64,000 nt of DNA from an uncultured Lentisphaerota bacterium (GCA_903889245.1 CAISWQ010000102.1:101978-165977), one strand, 5' to 3'; counted from the first letter of the stretch, positions 8,486 to 18,153 are shown. The notes: generated from the letters alone by a model not told the origin. A program made the numbers and translations.

Positions 8486-9397
8486 ATGAGCGTGAAACCA
8501 ACCCTCGTGGTGTTGGCCGCCGGCATCGGCAGCCGGTATGGCGGACTCAAGCAGATTGATCCCATCGGCCCGGCCGGCGAAATCGTCATTGATTACTCCA
8601 TCTTCGACGCGATCCGCGCCGGCTTTGGCAAAATCGTCTTCGTCATCCGCCGCGACATCGAAGAGGCCTTCCGCGCGAAGATCGAGCCGAACGTCAAGGG
8701 TCGCGTCGCGATTGACTATGTGTTCCAGGACATGGCCAGCGAACTGCCGGCGGGCTTCCAGATCCCGGCCGAGCGCCAGAAGCCGTGGGGCACCACCCAC
8801 GCGACGCTGGTTGCCCAGAGTGCGGTCAAGGAGCCCTTCGGCGTCGTCAACGCCGACGATTTCTATGGCCGGCAATCTTACGAGGTGCTGGCGGACTTCC
8901 TGCGTTCGGTGCAGCCGGATGCGCCGCACTACGCGATCGTCGGCTTCACGCTACGCAATACGTTGAGCGAGCACGGCACCGTCTCGCGCGGCGTCTGCCA
9001 GGCCGACGCGCAGGGCCACCTGCAAACCGTCGTCGAGCGGCTGAAGATCGAGAAGGCCGGCCAGGCCGCGCGTTATCTCGATGGCGAGACGTGGGTGCCG
9101 TTGACCGCCGACGAACCCGTCTCGATGAACATGTGGGGGTTCACGCCAAAGTTTTTCGCGCAGGCGGAAACCGCCTTCAAGAATTTCATTGCGCAGAGCG
9201 GGACGCTGCCGAAGTCCGAGTGCCTGCTGCCGACGACCGTGGATGGCCTGATCAAGCGCGGCGCGGCGCAGGTCAAGTTACTCTCCTCAAGGGAGAGCTG
9301 GCTGGGCGTCACCTATCCCGAGGACAAACCGGCGGTCGCCGCGGGTGTGCAAAAACTGGTGGATGCGGGGCTCTATCCCGCACCGTTATGGAAATGA
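8486..9397 (+). CDS. Sugar-phosphate nucleotidyltransferase
   Basis: The 303-residue protein opens with the nucleotidyltransferase signature VVLAAGIGSRYGGLKQ (8-23) and has the metal-binding segment NADDFYG around residue 122. These enzymes form NDP-sugars from a sugar 1-phosphate and NTP in the cytoplasm. The exact sugar is not evident. ATG 8486 is chosen because every upstream in-frame extension translates the palindrome array (FPTLE, FSKGW, FQGLE). A nucleotide-sugar dehydrogenase follows after 20 bases, so the two probably supply an activated uronic acid for a surface polysaccharide. Confidence 0.87.
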   Translation: MSVKPTLVVLAAGIGSRYGGLKQIDPIGPAGEIVIDYSIFDAIRAGFGKIVFVIRRDIEEAFRAKIEPNVKGRVAIDYVFQDMASELPAGFQIPAERQKPWGTTHATLVAQSAVKEPFGVVNADDFYGRQSYEVLADFLRSVQPDAPHYAIVGFTLRNTLSEHGTVSRGVCQADAQGHLQTVVERLKIEKAGQAARYLDGETWVPLTADEPVSMNMWGFTPKFFAQAETAFKNFIAQSGTLPKSECLLPTTVDGLIKRGAAQVKLLSSRESWLGVTYPEDKPAVAAGVQKLVDAGLYPAPLWK

Positions 9398-9417
9398 TTA
9401 AAGAAAGGGGCAGAACC

Positions 9418-10701
9418 ATGAGCACGGATCAGGAAGTGATTGGCGTCGTGGGCTTGGGGTATGTGGGTTTGCCGTTGGCGCTGGCCTTCTCCGAAAAGAA
9501 CGACGTGGTCGGCTTTGACATCAAGAAAGAGCGCGTCGCTGAACTCAAATCCGGCGCGGATCACACCGGCGAAGGCGATCCCGCCAAGCTTAAAAATCCG
9601 CGGCTTACGTTCACGAGTAATCCCGCCGACCTCCAACGTTGCACCTTTATCATCGTCGCCGTGCCCACGCCAGTCAACGCCGCCAACGAGCCGGACCTGG
9701 AGCCGGTCATCAAATCCACCGAAACCGTCGGCGCGATCCTGAAAAAAGGCATGATGATTTCCTACGAAAGCACGGTCTATCCCGGCGTCACCGAGGAAAC
9801 CTGCCTGCCGATCCTCGAAAGCAGGAGCGGCCTCAAGCTCGGCGACTTCGATCTGGGCTACTCCCCGGAACGCGTCAATCCCGGTGACAAGGAACACACC
9901 GTCACCACCATCAAGAAAATTGTCAGCGGCCATAATGCCGCCGCGTGCCAACGCGCCGCCGCCGTCTACGGCTCCGCCGTCAAGGCCGGTATTCATGAGG
10001 CCTCCAGCATCATGGTGGCCGAGGCCGCCAAGGTCATCGAGAATGTGCAGCGCGATTTGAACATCGCGCTGATGAACGAGCTCTCGAAGATCTTCGCCAA
10101 GATGGGCATCCACACCAAGGACGTCCTCGACGCCGCCGGCACCAAGTGGAATTTCCACAAATATCACCCCGGCCTCGTCGGCGGCCACTGCATCGGCGTG
10201 GACCCCTACTACCTGATGAATCGCGCGATCAAGCTCGGTTACTATCCTGAAGTCATCTCGTCCGCGCGCCGCATCAACGACGGCATGGGCTTCTACGTCG
10301 GCGAACTCACCGTCCGCGCGCTCAACGAATGCCAGCGCGTTCCTGCCGGTTCCAACGTCTGGGTGCTCGGCATGACCTTCAAGGAAAACGTCCCTGACTT
10401 CCGCAACACGCGCGCGATTGACGTGGTCAACTACCTCAAGGGCTTCAAGGCCAACGTCAAGGTCTGGGAGCCGCACGCCACGCCCGAACAGCTCTCGAAG
10501 TACTTTGGCGTCGAGACGCTGTTGCCGGAGGAGGCCGAGCATATTGATGCCGTCGTGGTCATCAACGCGCACACCGCGTTCAAAACGCTCAAGCTGGCTG
10601 ACCTCAAGGCCAAGATGCGCACGCGCGTTCTCGTGGACGTGAAGAACTTCTTCTGCCGCAAGGAAGCCGCGAAGCTCGACATCCACTACGTCAGCCTCTG
10701 A
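9418..10701 (+). CDS. UDP-N-acetyl-hexosamine / UDP-hexose dehydrogenase (TviB/WbpO-like)
   Basis: The 427-residue length and layout are those of UDP-sugar 6-dehydrogenases: an N-terminal Rossmann fold (VGLGYVGLPLA), a central helical domain, the catalytic cysteine in GGHCIGVDPYY (about residue 258), and a C-terminal UDP-binding Rossmann fold (LGMTFKENVPDFRN). The sequence resembles the TviB/WbpO group, which oxidises UDP-N-acetyl sugars to uronates. AAAGGGG precedes ATG 9418. It is likely cotranscribed with the nucleotidyltransferase just upstream. Confidence 0.9.
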   Translation: MSTDQEVIGVVGLGYVGLPLALAFSEKNDVVGFDIKKERVAELKSGADHTGEGDPAKLKNPRLTFTSNPADLQRCTFIIVAVPTPVNAANEPDLEPVIKSTETVGAILKKGMMISYESTVYPGVTEETCLPILESRSGLKLGDFDLGYSPERVNPGDKEHTVTTIKKIVSGHNAAACQRAAAVYGSAVKAGIHEASSIMVAEAAKVIENVQRDLNIALMNELSKIFAKMGIHTKDVLDAAGTKWNFHKYHPGLVGGHCIGVDPYYLMNRAIKLGYYPEVISSARRINDGMGFYVGELTVRALNECQRVPAGSNVWVLGMTFKENVPDFRNTRAIDVVNYLKGFKANVKVWEPHATPEQLSKYFGVETLLPEEAEHIDAVVVINAHTAFKTLKLADLKAKMRTRVLVDVKNFFCRKEAAKLDIHYVSL

Positions 10702-10717
10702 TCGGCCGCGTCACGCT

Positions 10718-10796
10718 TTCCAAGCCCTGGAAAAGTTGGGCCTTGCTTTTTCCAAGGCTTGGAAAAATCATGCCGGCCACTTTCCAATCCTTGGAA
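10718..10796. repeat. Palindrome array, 3 units
   Basis: Centres are at 10725, 10757 and 10789, spaced 32 and 32 bp. The middle unit is the perfect TTCCAAGGCTTGGAA flanked by T and A runs. The array fills the gap between two co-directional genes. Confidence 0.93.
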
Positions 10797-10810
10797 AACT
10801 GCGAGGCGGC

Positions 10811-13048
10811 ATGAACGGAAAATTTCTGCTTGGCATCATCGCACTGTTGGGCGCGGCGCAGGCGGCGGAGCCGCTGGCGTTCGGCAATCACGGCGAGCTG
10901 ACGGCGTTCACCGTCGCCGGCCAAAATCTTGTCGCTGTCTCCACCAACGCACGATTGTTCGCCGTCGGTGCACGCGATGCCGCCGGTAAGGAAGTCATCC
11001 TCGGCTCGGAAACCGGCGCGTTCGCCGGCGACGCGCGCTCGGCCAACACCCACGAGTTGTCCTTCGCCAACCTCGGCGGGCTGCCGGTCGAGGCGCGCGT
11101 GAAGGTTCGCTACGACGACCGCGAGGGGCGTTCCTTCTGGCGCATCACGCTCGCCAACCGCAGCGACCTGCGGCTGGAGTGGGTCGAGTTCCCGTGCGTC
11201 AGCGTACCGAACGATCTGGGCGAGGGCGCCGACAAGGCGCAGCTTTTCTGGTCGGGTAACGAGGGCGGCCTCGTCACCGACGCCGACTTCCGCAAACGGC
11301 ACGGTCAGGCCTACAAGCCCCAAGGTTATCCGAGCGGCGGCTGGTGTGGCCGCTATCCCGGCGCGGTGCAGATGCCGTTCATGGCCTATCTGCGGCGCGG
11401 CGCGGGCTTCTACTTGGGCGCGCACGATCCGCGCTTCGCCTCCAAGGAAATTGATTACGTCCGAGAAGGCGATCGCGTGCGGCTGGTGCTGAAGCTCTAT
11501 CTCTCCGGCCTTGGCCGCGGCGAGTGGGCGATGGATCATGACATCGTCCTCGGTGCCATCGGCGGCGACTGGCACGACGCGGCGGACATCTACCGCGCGT
11601 GGCTGGAGTCCGCGCCGCGCGCGTGCCTGCCACCGAAGTTGACCGAGAACAAGCAACTGCCGGCGTGGTTCTGGGAGTCGCCGGTTGTCGCGATCTGGCC
11701 GACGCGCGGCGTGGGGCATCACGCCTACACACAGGCGCCGAACGAATTTTTCCCGTTCACCAACGCGCTGCCGGTCACCGCGCGGCTCGGCCGCGAGCTA
11801 AACGCGAAAATCCTCGCGACGCTGATGCAGTGGGAAGGCACCGCGCCGTGGGCGCCGCCGTATGTGTGGCCGCCCATGGGCGGCGAGGCGGCGTTCCGCG
11901 AGTTCGTCGAGGGACTACACGCGCAAGGAAATCTGCTCGGCGTCTACTGCTCCGGCATCGCATGGACCACGCAGGCGAACACAGGCGACGGCCAATACCA
12001 GACCAAGGCCGAGACGGAGCGGCTGAACATCCGCGCCGAGTCGTGCGCCGGGCCGACCGGCGAGGTGCGCAGCGCGATTTGCAATCACGAGTCCATCCGC
12101 TGGGGCTATGACCTGTGCCCGGCGCGCGCGTTCACGCGCGACGTCATCGCCAGCGAGGCGGAGAAGATCGCGCGCGCCGGCGTGGACTACATCCAGCTTT
12201 TTGATCAGAACATCGGCGCCTCGCCGTGCAACTGCTACTCGCCCGCGCACGGTCATCCTCCCGGCCCCGGCGCGTGGCAGGTGGACGCGATGAGCGAACT
12301 GATCGCAGGCGTACGGCAGCGGCTCGACGCGGTCAACCCGCACATCCTGATCGGCTGCGAGGCCGCCGCGGCCGATGCCTATTTGCGCCACCTGCCGCTG
12401 AACGACTTGCGGTTCAACATCAACATCAGCTCGTTCGGCCGGCCGGTGCCCGCCTATGCCTATGTCTTCCACGAGTACGTGAACAACTTCATGGGCAACC
12501 AGGTGCAGGTGGGTTCCAACCAGCAGCAGTCGCCGCTGAATCTGTTCCAGCGCCTCGCCTACTCGTTCGCCGCGGGCGACCTGCTCTCCGTGGTGCTCAA
12601 GGATAAGGGCGACATCCACTGGTACTGGTGCGAGAAGTGGGACGTGCCCCCGCCGCCGCAGGCGCCGACGAAGAAATTCGTCGCGCACCTCAACGCGTGG
12701 CGGACCGGCGCGGCCAAGCCGTTCCTCGTCACCGGCCGCATGCTCAAGCCGTGGCCGGTCGAGGGCGCGCGCGATGTGCCGCTGGTGCTGACGTGGAAGA
12801 ACGACATGCATCATTTCCCGTCGGTCTTCGCCACGCGCTGGCGCGCGCCGGATGGGCGCGAGGCGCAGGTGCTGGTGAACTACCTGCCGGACGCAGAGCA
12901 GGCCATCGCCGTGCGCCTGCCCGGTCCCGCGCAGATGCGCGTGCTGCGCGACCCCGCCGCCGCGCCCGGCCCGTTCCAACCCGCGCCCGCCGCGCCGGTG
13001 CTCCAGCTCCCGCCGCTCTCCGCCGTGCTGCTGGAAACCCGGCCGTGA
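10811..13048 (+). CDS. Secreted DUF6259 glycoside-hydrolase-like protein
   Basis: The 745-residue protein has a signal peptide (NGKFLLGIIALLGAAQAAE). It looks like the DUF6259 family: a beta-sandwich N-terminal half (about 20-260), then a TIM-barrel-like catalytic half with the segments YVWPPMGG, GVYCSGIAW, CPARAFTRDV and DYIQLFDQN. A C-terminal beta domain is likely. It is probably a secreted glycan hydrolase, but the substrate and catalytic residues are not established. GAGG sits 5 bases before ATG 10811. It is followed after 34 bases by obgE, with no terminator visible. Confidence 0.75.
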   Translation: MNGKFLLGIIALLGAAQAAEPLAFGNHGELTAFTVAGQNLVAVSTNARLFAVGARDAAGKEVILGSETGAFAGDARSANTHELSFANLGGLPVEARVKVRYDDREGRSFWRITLANRSDLRLEWVEFPCVSVPNDLGEGADKAQLFWSGNEGGLVTDADFRKRHGQAYKPQGYPSGGWCGRYPGAVQMPFMAYLRRGAGFYLGAHDPRFASKEIDYVREGDRVRLVLKLYLSGLGRGEWAMDHDIVLGAIGGDWHDAADIYRAWLESAPRACLPPKLTENKQLPAWFWESPVVAIWPTRGVGHHAYTQAPNEFFPFTNALPVTARLGRELNAKILATLMQWEGTAPWAPPYVWPPMGGEAAFREFVEGLHAQGNLLGVYCSGIAWTTQANTGDGQYQTKAETERLNIRAESCAGPTGEVRSAICNHESIRWGYDLCPARAFTRDVIASEAEKIARAGVDYIQLFDQNIGASPCNCYSPAHGHPPGPGAWQVDAMSELIAGVRQRLDAVNPHILIGCEAAAADAYLRHLPLNDLRFNINISSFGRPVPAYAYVFHEYVNNFMGNQVQVGSNQQQSPLNLFQRLAYSFAAGDLLSVVLKDKGDIHWYWCEKWDVPPPPQAPTKKFVAHLNAWRTGAAKPFLVTGRMLKPWPVEGARDVPLVLTWKNDMHHFPSVFATRWRAPDGREAQVLVNYLPDAEQAIAVRLPGPAQMRVLRDPAAAPGPFQPAPAAPVLQLPPLSAVLLETRP

Positions 13049-13082
13049 CAGGCAGGGGCGCAGTCCTGTATCTTCGCCGCGC

Positions 13083-14090
13083 ATGAAAACCATCACGTTC
13101 GTGGACCGCTGCAAGGTGCAGGCGATCGCCGGCAACGGCGGCGACGGCTGCCGCGCGTTCCGGCGCGAGAAGTATGAGCCGTATGGCGGACCCTCCGGCG
13201 GCGACGGCGGACGCGGCGGCAGCGTGACGCTGCGCGCCGACAAAAACTGCGCGTCGCTGCTCGACATCTACTTTCAGCCGCTCCAGCGCGCGGGCCACGG
13301 CGAGCCGGGACGCGGCAAGGACCAGTATGGGCGGCACGGTGCTGACCGCATCGTGCTCGTGCCGATGGGCACAGAGGTCAGTGACGCCGAGACCGGCGCG
13401 TGGATTGGCGAGGTGATCGCCGACGGCGCGGAGCTGCTCGTGGCGCGCGGCGGCAAGGGCGGGCTGGGCAACCGGCACTTCGCGACCTCGTCGCACCAGG
13501 CGCCGACGGAGACGACGCCGGGCGAGCGCGGCGAGACGAAGAAGCTGATGCTGGAGATGAAGACGGTTGCGGATGTCGGGCTTGTGGGTTATCCGAACGC
13601 GGGCAAATCCTCGCTGCTGCGCGCGATCAGCCCGGCGCGGCCGAAGGTCGGCGCGTACCCGTTCACGACACTCTACCCGAACATCGGCACGGTGGAGTAC
13701 GAGGACTATAAGCGCGTCCGCGTCGCCGACATCCCCGGCCTGCTCAAGGGCGCGCACGAGGGCGTCGGGCTGGGCCACGCGTTTCTGCGGCACATCGAGC
13801 GCACGCAGTTCCTGCTGATCGTGCTCGACATGGCCGGCACCGAGGGGCGCAACCCGGTGGACGACTACCGCAATCTGCTCGAGGAACTGAAGCTCCACCG
13901 CGCCGAGCTGCTGGAGCGGCCGCGCAGGGTCGTCGCGAACAAGATGGACCTGCCGGAGGCGGCGGAGAAATTGAAGGAGTTCAAGCGCCGCACGAAGCAG
14001 AAGGTGCTGGAAGTTTCAGCCGCGACGGGGCTGGGCATCGCAGAACTGAAGCAGGCGCTCTACGATCACTTCTTCATGGGCGGCGAGTAG
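13083..14090 (+). CDS. obgE: GTPase Obg
   Basis: The 335-residue protein has the glycine-rich Obg domain (GNGGDGCRAFRREK, GGPSGGDGGRGGSV) in residues 1-158 and a G domain with G1 GYPNAGKSS (169-177), G3 DIPGL and G4 NKMD. It lacks the optional C-terminal OCT domain. Obg binds the 50S subunit and is needed for ribosome maturation. In many bacteria it follows rplU-rpmA; here it sits behind a glycan-hydrolase gene and its 3' end overlaps the convergent lyase gene by 25 bases. Confidence 0.96.
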   Translation: MKTITFVDRCKVQAIAGNGGDGCRAFRREKYEPYGGPSGGDGGRGGSVTLRADKNCASLLDIYFQPLQRAGHGEPGRGKDQYGRHGADRIVLVPMGTEVSDAETGAWIGEVIADGAELLVARGGKGGLGNRHFATSSHQAPTETTPGERGETKKLMLEMKTVADVGLVGYPNAGKSSLLRAISPARPKVGAYPFTTLYPNIGTVEYEDYKRVRVADIPGLLKGAHEGVGLGHAFLRHIERTQFLLIVLDMAGTEGRNPVDDYRNLLEELKLHRAELLERPRRVVANKMDLPEAAEKLKEFKRRTKQKVLEVSAATGLGIAELKQALYDHFFMGGE

Positions 14091-15274
14091 AAGTTGACCC
14101 ACAGCTTGTCGTCGTCCTTCACCGGCAGTTTTTCCGCCTGGTCCGCATAGGCCGGCTCGCGACAGCCCACGGCCGCACGGCGCAGCAGGCTGTAGAGCGG
14201 GCCGAAGCTCCCGCCGTGAATCTGCTTGTCCGTCCACGTCTTTTCCTTCAGCGCGTAGGGCAGCGTCCAGTCGAGCGCGGCGCGCAGGCCGCGGCCATCG
14301 GCGGTGCGGAAGTTCCAGAGGTCCACGCCCACGTGCTCACCGAGCCGCGCGCAGGCGCAAAGCGCCTCGAGGTTGAAGAACGTGTAGCTGATCGAGAGCG
14401 TGCGGCGCAGCTCCTGCGGCTGGCGGCCGTCGGGCTCGATCTGCGTGGCGATGCGTTTGGGTTTGGTCTGCTCCAGGATTTCCTGCGCCTGTGCGCGGTC
14501 GCCGATGAAGAGCGCGAGGGCGGCGCACTGCGCGTCATACCAGGTGGCGTGGTTGTTCGAGGTGCCGGCCTCTTTTTTCCCCAGCTTGCTCGTGCGCAGC
14601 CATGTCAGGAACTCGCGGCACCAGTCGCGCAATTTCCGCTCGTCATCGGCGGTCCAGCCGGGCGCGCCGTGGAGCAGCAGGATATCGTCGAGCAGCGCCG
14701 GCAGGCCGTGCGTATCAATGATGCCGGTGGCGCGGCCGGTGTCCTTGCCCTTGACCATCTGGCCGTGGTCCAGGTTGGGATTCATCTTCGTCGCCGGGTC
14801 GAGGAACCACGCCCGGAGCTGCCGCACCGCGCCGTCGGCATAGGGCTGCTCGCCGGTGAAGTACCACGCCTGCGCGAGGTTGTGCACCGCGCGCTGCATG
14901 TGGCCCAGCGCGGCGTGGTCATATTCCTGTGTCTCCGGATTCCGCTCGCCGTCGCGGCTGATATACGGGAGCCCGTTGGACTTGGCCGGGTCGGGCCAGT
15001 AATAGGTGGCGAGGCTGACGTAGTCGTGCGGATCAAAACCGGGCTGCGGATGCTTTTTCTCGGTGACGGCGACCGGCGGCGCGGCCAGCGCCTTCCCGGC
15101 CTCGTGCCGCAGCTTCTTGAGCGCGGTGGCGACCGCAGGGTCCTTGGCTTTTATCAGAGCCCGCGTGCGAGCGAGGTCGTTGCTGCGCAATAGCAGCGTG
15201 GCGGGCCAGGCCTCGGTCGCGGCCCGCGCCACGCCAAGGGTCAGGATGCAGGCGAGAACCAGCGGGGTCTTCAT
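14066..15274 (-). CDS. Secreted alginate-lyase-family protein
   Basis: The 402-residue product has a signal peptide (KTPLVLACILTLGVARA). It carries alginate_lyase-family motifs FDPHDYVSLATYYWPDP (about 78-94), DHGQMVKGKDTGRATGIID and SNNHATWYDAQ. The asparagine-histidine pair of the last motif corresponds to the catalytic region of PL5-like alpha/alpha toroid lyases. The true substrate could be alginate or another uronate polymer. GAGGAGA precedes ATG 15274. It starts 11 bases after the ferredoxin stop, in a minus-strand run with the outer-membrane protein as the promoter-distal neighbour upstream. Confidence 0.85.
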   Translation of the reverse strand: MKTPLVLACILTLGVARAATEAWPATLLLRSNDLARTRALIKAKDPAVATALKKLRHEAGKALAAPPVAVTEKKHPQPGFDPHDYVSLATYYWPDPAKSNGLPYISRDGERNPETQEYDHAALGHMQRAVHNLAQAWYFTGEQPYADGAVRQLRAWFLDPATKMNPNLDHGQMVKGKDTGRATGIIDTHGLPALLDDILLLHGAPGWTADDERKLRDWCREFLTWLRTSKLGKKEAGTSNNHATWYDAQCAALALFIGDRAQAQEILEQTKPKRIATQIEPDGRQPQELRRTLSISYTFFNLEALCACARLGEHVGVDLWNFRTADGRGLRAALDWTLPYALKEKTWTDKQIHGGSFGPLYSLLRRAAVGCREPAYADQAEKLPVKDDDKLWVNFYSPPMKK

Positions 15275-15285
15275 CGTTTTTCTCC

Positions 15286-15582
15286 TCACGCAACGGCCTG
15301 CTCGATCGCCGCCAGAAGCTGCGGCAGATCGGCCGGCGTCACACCGCTGAACCAGAGGGACTGCGGATAGAGCAGCACATTCGGGCCCTGCGCGCAAAGG
15401 CCGAGGCAGCCGGCGGCGGAGACGCGGACGCGGCCCTTGAGGTGTGGCCGTTGCCCGACCGCCTCCTTGAGCTGTTCACGGAGTTGGACCGAGGCGCCGT
15501 CGGCACAGGCCTTGCGCGCACCGTGGCGGTCGTTGGTGCAAACCAGCACGTGGCAGAGGAAGGGACTGACCGCGCGCTGCAT
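15286..15582 (-). CDS. Thioredoxin-fold (2Fe-2S) ferredoxin
   Basis: The 98-residue protein matches the small (2Fe-2S) ferredoxin family with a thioredoxin-like fold. Four cluster cysteines are visible: C15 (VCTNDR), C26 (ACAD), C59 and C63 (GCLGLC), followed by AQGPNVLLYP. It is a cytoplasmic electron carrier. It lies between the outer-membrane barrel gene (16 bases upstream) and the lyase gene (11 bases downstream), so all three are probably one minus-strand transcript, although their functions do not obviously connect. Confidence 0.88.
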   Translation of the reverse strand: MQRAVSPFLCHVLVCTNDRHGARKACADGASVQLREQLKEAVGQRPHLKGRVRVSAAGCLGLCAQGPNVLLYPQSLWFSGVTPADLPQLLAAIEQAVA

Positions 15583-15598
15583 GGGTTGAGCCGGCAGC

Positions 15599-16345
15599 TT
15601 AGAAGCTGTAGGCGATCCGGAAGGTGCCGTTCCAGCTCTCGTCGGTGTGCAGAGTCTTGCCGCCGTAAAGGCCGAACATCAGATTCTCGATCGGCTTATA
15701 GACCATGCCACCCTCGAAGGTGATCGGATGGCCGGCGGAATAGGTCTGGTCCGAGCCGCTAAGTTCCGACACCAGCGCAAACTGGTCGTCGAGATTCCAG
15801 ATGATGGAACCGGAAATGATGATCGTGTCGCTCTTGAGTTGGGGGTCGTTGGTGGTCAGGTGCGCGCCGCTGACATCAAGCGCCCAGTCCACACACTCCC
15901 ACGTCTTGGTACCGATCGTCACGCCGCCAATGATGGAGACCTCGCCCGAACCCATGCCCTTGGTCTCATCGCCGGTCGGAAACTGAATTTCAAGGTGCGG
16001 CAGGATGTAGGGGAAGCGGAAGATGTCCTCATAGGCCAACAGTTCCATGCCGATGCCGCAGTCGCCGATGCCCTTTTCGTTGTTGCCGAGGCCCTGCTTG
16101 ACGCGAACCTGGTGCGCCGGAACGAAACCGTAGACCGCGAGGTTGCCGAACAGGCCATAGCGCGCCATGATGGCCTCGGTGAAGTAATTCCGCTCGGGAT
16201 ACTGCACGGTGTTGGCCAACGCGCTCAATTCCAACTGGCCCTTCTCCGGGAACTGATTTTCCTTGGTGAAGATGGTCCGGATCGGTTCGGCCTGAACCAT
16301 CGTGACCATCGCTGTCAGCACTGCGCCCAGTATCAGTTTCTTCAT
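15599..16345 (-). CDS. Predicted outer-membrane beta-barrel protein
   Basis: The 248-residue product has a signal peptide ([18 protein letters not shown]), alternating amphipathic strands throughout (for example [34 protein letters not shown]), and ends in phenylalanine after FRIAYSF, as expected for BAM-assembled barrels. It resembles small transporter or porin-like proteins of the phenol-degradation MetA type, though I cannot assign a substrate. AGGAG lies 8 bases before ATG 16345. It heads the minus-strand unit and is divergent from the redoxin gene. Confidence 0.7.
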   Translation of the reverse strand: MKKLILGAVLTAMVTMVQAEPIRTIFTKENQFPEKGQLELSALANTVQYPERNYFTEAIMARYGLFGNLAVYGFVPAHQVRVKQGLGNNEKGIGDCGIGMELLAYEDIFRFPYILPHLEIQFPTGDETKGMGSGEVSIIGGVTIGTKTWECVDWALDVSGAHLTTNDPQLKSDTIIISGSIIWNLDDQFALVSELSGSDQTYSAGHPITFEGGMVYKPIENLMFGLYGGKTLHTDESWNGTFRIAYSF

Positions 16346-16471
16346 CGGATGCTCCTGTGTCGTACGCCCGAAGGCGGCGCACACTTTACGGAACGCCGTG
16401 AAAAATGCCACAACAAAATCACACCCATCGCTTTTCCACCCTGCCCTGCCCAGCCGGACCAGGCCGACCGT

Positions 16472-16517
16472 TTCCAAGGCTTGGAAAATTCCACCGCTGA
16501 TTTTCCAAGCCTTGGAA
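16472..16517. repeat. Palindrome array, 2 perfect units, between divergent genes
   Basis: TTCCAAGGCTTGGAA and TTCCAAGCCTTGGAA have centres at 16479 and 16510, 31 bp apart. They lie in the 235-base divergent region between the outer-membrane barrel gene and the redoxin gene. Each carries the opposite strand's central base. Confidence 0.95.
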
Positions 16518-16580
16518 AGCCGTGTGGTCGCAGTTGATTGGCGGGGCCGCCGGCGTATCTTCCGGCCAAAAAGGATGCCC

Positions 16581-17162
16581 ATGAGCTTCACGCTACAGAT
16601 CGGACAGGCGGCGCCGGATTTCGCGCTGCCGGCAACAGACGGCCAGACCTACCGCCTCGCGGATTTCACCGACGCGCCGGTGCTGGTGCTCTTCTTCACC
16701 TGCAACCACTGCCCCTACGTCATCGGCTCCGACGAGGTCACGCGGCGCACGGCGGAAAAATTCGCCGCGCGCGGCGTCAGGTTCGTCGGCATCAACTCCA
16801 ACAGCCGGCACACCTATGCCGAGGACGATTTTCCGCACATGGTCGCGCGGATGCGGGAGCAGCAATTCCCGTGGCTCTACCTCCACGACGAGCCGCAGGC
16901 GGTCGCCCGCGCCTACGGGGCGCTGCGCACGCCACACTTCTTCGTCTTCGACCGCGCGCGCAGGCTGGTCTACACCGGCCGCGGCGTGGATAGCCCGCGC
17001 GACACGGCGCGGATGAAGGTCAACGACCTCGACCGCGCACTGGGGGAAATCTGCGCCGGCCGGCCGGTCAGCGTGCCGGTGACCAACCCCATCGGCTGCA
17101 ACGTCAAGTGGGAAGGCCGCGACCGGCATTGGATGCCGCCGGAGGCGTGCGACCTGGTCTAA
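16581..17162 (+). CDS. Thioredoxin-like redoxin (AhpC/TSA superfamily)
   Basis: The 193-residue protein has a redoxin fold without a signal peptide. The active-site region is [10 protein letters not shown] (C41, C44), and a later RTPHFFVFD provides the cis-proline strand. This matches the AhpC/TSA-like thioredoxin family proteins found near peroxide-stress genes. AAGG lies 6 bases before ATG 16581, and an ATG at 16575 is a possible start. A parvulin-type isomerase gene follows after 63 bases, consistent with a protein-folding or redox pair. Confidence 0.86.
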   Translation: MSFTLQIGQAAPDFALPATDGQTYRLADFTDAPVLVLFFTCNHCPYVIGSDEVTRRTAEKFAARGVRFVGINSNSRHTYAEDDFPHMVARMREQQFPWLYLHDEPQAVARAYGALRTPHFFVFDRARRLVYTGRGVDSPRDTARMKVNDLDRALGEICAGRPVSVPVTNPIGCNVKWEGRDRHWMPPEACDLV

Positions 17163-17225
17163 GCCCGCGCTTGTCCCCACGCCGCGCTTCCGCTACCGTG
17201 TGCGCCCGCACACGAAAGGCGAGTC

Positions 17226-18086
17226 ATGCACATCACGGTGAACGGCGAGCAGATCGAGGAAACGGCCATCGAGCGCGAGCGCGAGAACGCGCGGCGCGAA
17301 CATGCCGACTGGACCGAGGCCCAGATCAACGACCGCGCCCGCGAGGCCGTGGTCGAGTGGGCGCTCATCCGCCAGGAGGCCGTGAAGTTCGCGCTCGAGC
17401 CGCCCGCCGACGAGGTCGAGGCCGAGTTCAAGAAGCTCTGCGACGGCCACGGCGGCAAGCCGGAGTTTTTCCGCCGCTATAACCTGACCGGCCGCGACGA
17501 ACAGCGCATCCGCGCCGACCTCGCCGCGCAGCTCCGCGTCACGCGTTTCCTCGGCGACCTCTCCCGCAATGTGGCCGCACCGGCCGAGGCCGCCATCGCC
17601 GCTTATTTCTCCGAACACTCCGCCGACTTCGTCGAGCCGGAGCAGGTCCACGTGCTTCACGTGGTCCGCCATCCGCGCAGCCAAGAGGAAGCCGAGAAGG
17701 CTTTCACCGAACTGCTCGCCGTCCGCCAGCGCCTGCTTGCCGGCGAGAAGTTCATGGACGTGGCGCAGAAGGAATCCGCGTGCAACGATGCCAGCCCCGA
17801 CCTCGGCTTCTTCCCGCGCGGCCAGATGGTGCCGGAGTTCGAGGTCGTCGCCTTCTCGATGAACATCGGCGAAATTTCGCCGGTCTTCCAGACGCAGTTC
17901 GGCTACCACATCGCCACCGTCACCGAGCGCAAGGCCGCGCGGCCCAAGGCGCTGGACGAGTGCCGCGCCGAGATCAGCGACCGCCTGCACCACGACGCGA
18001 AGAATGACTACATCGGCACCTGGGTGGACGCGCGCAAGTCCGTTGCGCAGATCGTCGTCAAGGACGAGACGTCGCCCAAAGCGTAA
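17226..18086 (+). CDS. Parvulin-type peptidyl-prolyl isomerase (NifM/SurA-like, cytoplasmic)
   Basis: The 286-residue protein has no signal peptide. An N-terminal helical chaperone-like half (about 1-130) is followed by a parvulin domain (about 137-240) with VHVLHVVRHP, DLGFFPRGQMVPEF and SPVFQTQFGYHIATV. It is organised like NifM or a cytosolic SurA-like PPIase. GAAAGGCGAG precedes ATG 17226. The DUF4186 gene follows after 67 bases. The client proteins are unknown. Confidence 0.87.
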   Translation: MHITVNGEQIEETAIERERENARREHADWTEAQINDRAREAVVEWALIRQEAVKFALEPPADEVEAEFKKLCDGHGGKPEFFRRYNLTGRDEQRIRADLAAQLRVTRFLGDLSRNVAAPAEAAIAAYFSEHSADFVEPEQVHVLHVVRHPRSQEEAEKAFTELLAVRQRLLAGEKFMDVAQKESACNDASPDLGFFPRGQMVPEFEVVAFSMNIGEISPVFQTQFGYHIATVTERKAARPKALDECRAEISDRLHHDAKNDYIGTWVDARKSVAQIVVKDETSPKA

Positions 18087-18153
18087 CCCTCCGATTTCCC
18101 GCATTGACATTGCGCGGCCCGATGCGGAAAATGCGCGCCGTCAAGGCGCACCT

